From Actinomycetota bacterium (GTDB lineage Bacteria; Actinomycetota; Acidimicrobiia; IMCC26256; JACDBD01): 14,643 nt of DNA. Position 1 is the first letter of the stretch, and every line of letters starts with the position of its first letter. A program made the translations under genes and the position numbers. Where the stretch lies: the NCBI GenBank assembly GCA_013695115.1, contig JACDBD010000413.1, positions 1-14,643 of the forward strand, in the 5' to 3' direction. Positions 13,913-14,643 of the stretch are shown in pieces. A model generated the notes under the pieces. It was given only the letters and a program-made list of their open reading frames with translations, was not told where the DNA came from and ran no database searches.

Positions 13913-14563
13913 CTATCCCACCTCCGCGGCCAGCGCCTCGAGCAGAGCGGCCAGCGCTTCGGGACCGTCGACCACGATGTCGGATCGCGCCAGAAGCTCG
14001 GGGGGCGATTCGTCCGACGCCACCGCGATGCGGACCGCGTGTGTGAGCCGTCCCGCGTTCACCACCCGGTCGAGGGCGTCGAAGGCGGGGAGGTCGCCCC
14101 GATCGTCACCGGCGTAGCCGGCGGCGAAGAAGCCGGGCGCGAGCAGCGACTCGACCGCGGTCCCTTTGTCGACCGGAACCGGCGGCCGCAGCTCGCGGGC
14201 CATGCGGGTCGCATAGGTCACCAGGCCGTGGCGACGCGCCAGATCCTCGAGAAAAGCTGCCGCCTCGGCGTCACGCTCGGGCGCGGTCCGCCAGTGCACG
14301 GTGACCGCGACCCCCGCCTTCCGCTCGACGAGCAACCCGGGGAGCTCGCGCTCGGCCTCGTCGGCGGCGGCCGCCACCGCGTCGACGTACGGGGCCACGC
14401 GCTCGTCGACCACGGTCCGGCCGTCGACCCGGCGCTCGAGGCCGTACTGCCCGACGAGTTCAACCCCGTCGAGCGCGAGCGCGTCGGCGAGCACGTCCGG
14501 TGGGGCTTGGCTCCTCACGGCGCGGGCGTAGGCGGCCAGGGTGACGGTGCGGGCGGGGATCAT
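13913..14563 (-). CDS. otsB: Trehalose-phosphatase-like HAD protein lacking the catalytic N-terminus (OtsB-like)
   Basis: Residues from about 21 to 216 match trehalose-6-phosphate phosphatase: ELVGQYGLERR (35-45), KAGVAVTVHWR (82-92), ELRPPVPVDKG with Lys133, and AGDDRGDLPAFDAL with Asp153, Asp154 and Asp157, then DIVVDGPEAL. The first half of the HAD core is missing. No DxDGT nucleophile motif exists in this frame or in either other minus-strand frame up to the window edge. The usual VVSGRP motif reads VRSQAP, keeping the serine. At 216 residues it is about 40-50 short of the family norm. The ATG at 14563 overlaps the stop of an upstream reading frame as ATGA, which supports this start. As written it should be unable to form the phospho-aspartate intermediate. 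It may be a degraded gene, a non-catalytic partner, or the product of an assembly error. Confidence 0.75.
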   Translation of the reverse strand: MIPARTVTLAAYARAVRSQAPPDVLADALALDGVELVGQYGLERRVDGRTVVDERVAPYVDAVAAAADEAERELPGLLVERKAGVAVTVHWRTAPERDAEAAAFLEDLARRHGLVTYATRMARELRPPVPVDKGTAVESLLAPGFFAAGYAGDDRGDLPAFDALDRVVNAGRLTHAVRIAVASDESPPELLARSDIVVDGPEALAALLEALAAEVG

Positions 14564-14643
14564 GACGAGATCGTCCTTCGGGGTGCCGGTGCGGCGTACT
14601 CGTCCACGGCAGCCGCGTTCTCTGCGCCGTCCCGAAGGGCGTT
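14560..14643 (-). CDS. C-terminal tail of an unidentified protein (cut by the window edge)
   Basis: An open frame of 27 residues enters from the edge and ends at TGA 14562-14560, overlapping the next ATG as ATGA. It ends in YAAPAPRRTISS. Composition (Ala, Glu, Asp, modest Arg) looks more like real coding sequence than the Arg-rich alternative frames here. The 4-base overlap with the otsB-like gene is the same arrangement seen elsewhere in the window. Too short to assign to a family. Confidence 0.4.
   Translation of the reverse strand, partial: NALRDGAENAAAVDEYAAPAPRRTISS

Overview
The window is about 70% GC by eye. It is packed with short-gap and overlapping genes, uses GTG starts freely, and has several starts that look leaderless. 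Together with a CIRCE-controlled groEL, a DtxR/IdeR-type metal regulator, an actinobacterial-style GpgS and an actinobacterial-style OtsA, this points to an actinobacterium. Acidimicrobiia or a relative is my guess, from the feel of the sequences and not from any search.

Layout. (1) 1-410, minus strand: the start of groEL with a perfect CIRCE operator. (2) 411-6240, minus strand: five genes reading leftward. These are a ferric-iron-type ABC importer (ATPase, binding lipoprotein, fused double permease), a multi-spanning GT-C-like membrane protein, and a cupredoxin lipoprotein with a (Ser-Gly)13 linker. The last three genes overlap one another. (3) 6247-6928: a DtxR/IdeR-like box sits between the ATPase gene and a divergent DtxR-family regulator. 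A second, weaker box precedes the binding-protein gene. (4) 6935-9143, minus strand: a SAM-binding riboswitch of the SAM-I clan, then a threonine-synthase-like PLP enzyme, a MoaD/ThiS/CysO-type sulfur carrier ending in Gly-Gly, and an unrecognised helical protein, all tightly coupled. (5) 9211-14643: a glucoside and trehalose block with gpgS, a glycerate kinase, treT, otsA and an otsB-like gene, plus the tail of one more gene at the edge.

How they work together. Block 2-3 reads as a metal-responsive iron uptake unit with its own regulator. Block 5 would make glucosylglycerate (from 3-phosphoglycerate) and trehalose by two routes, TreT and OtsA/OtsB; the OtsB-like protein here lacks the catalytic N-terminal DxDGT motif. 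The most striking unit is block 4. A gene pair that would normally be annotated as threonine synthase plus an orphan sulfur carrier lies behind a SAM riboswitch. The ribosome-binding site of its first gene is matched by an 8-base anti-Shine-Dalgarno sequence in the leader. SAM control implies methionine or homocysteine metabolism. The pairing of a fold-type II PLP enzyme with a Gly-Gly carrier resembles CysM/CysO, so a protein-thiocarboxylate-dependent homocysteine synthase is a testable hypothesis.
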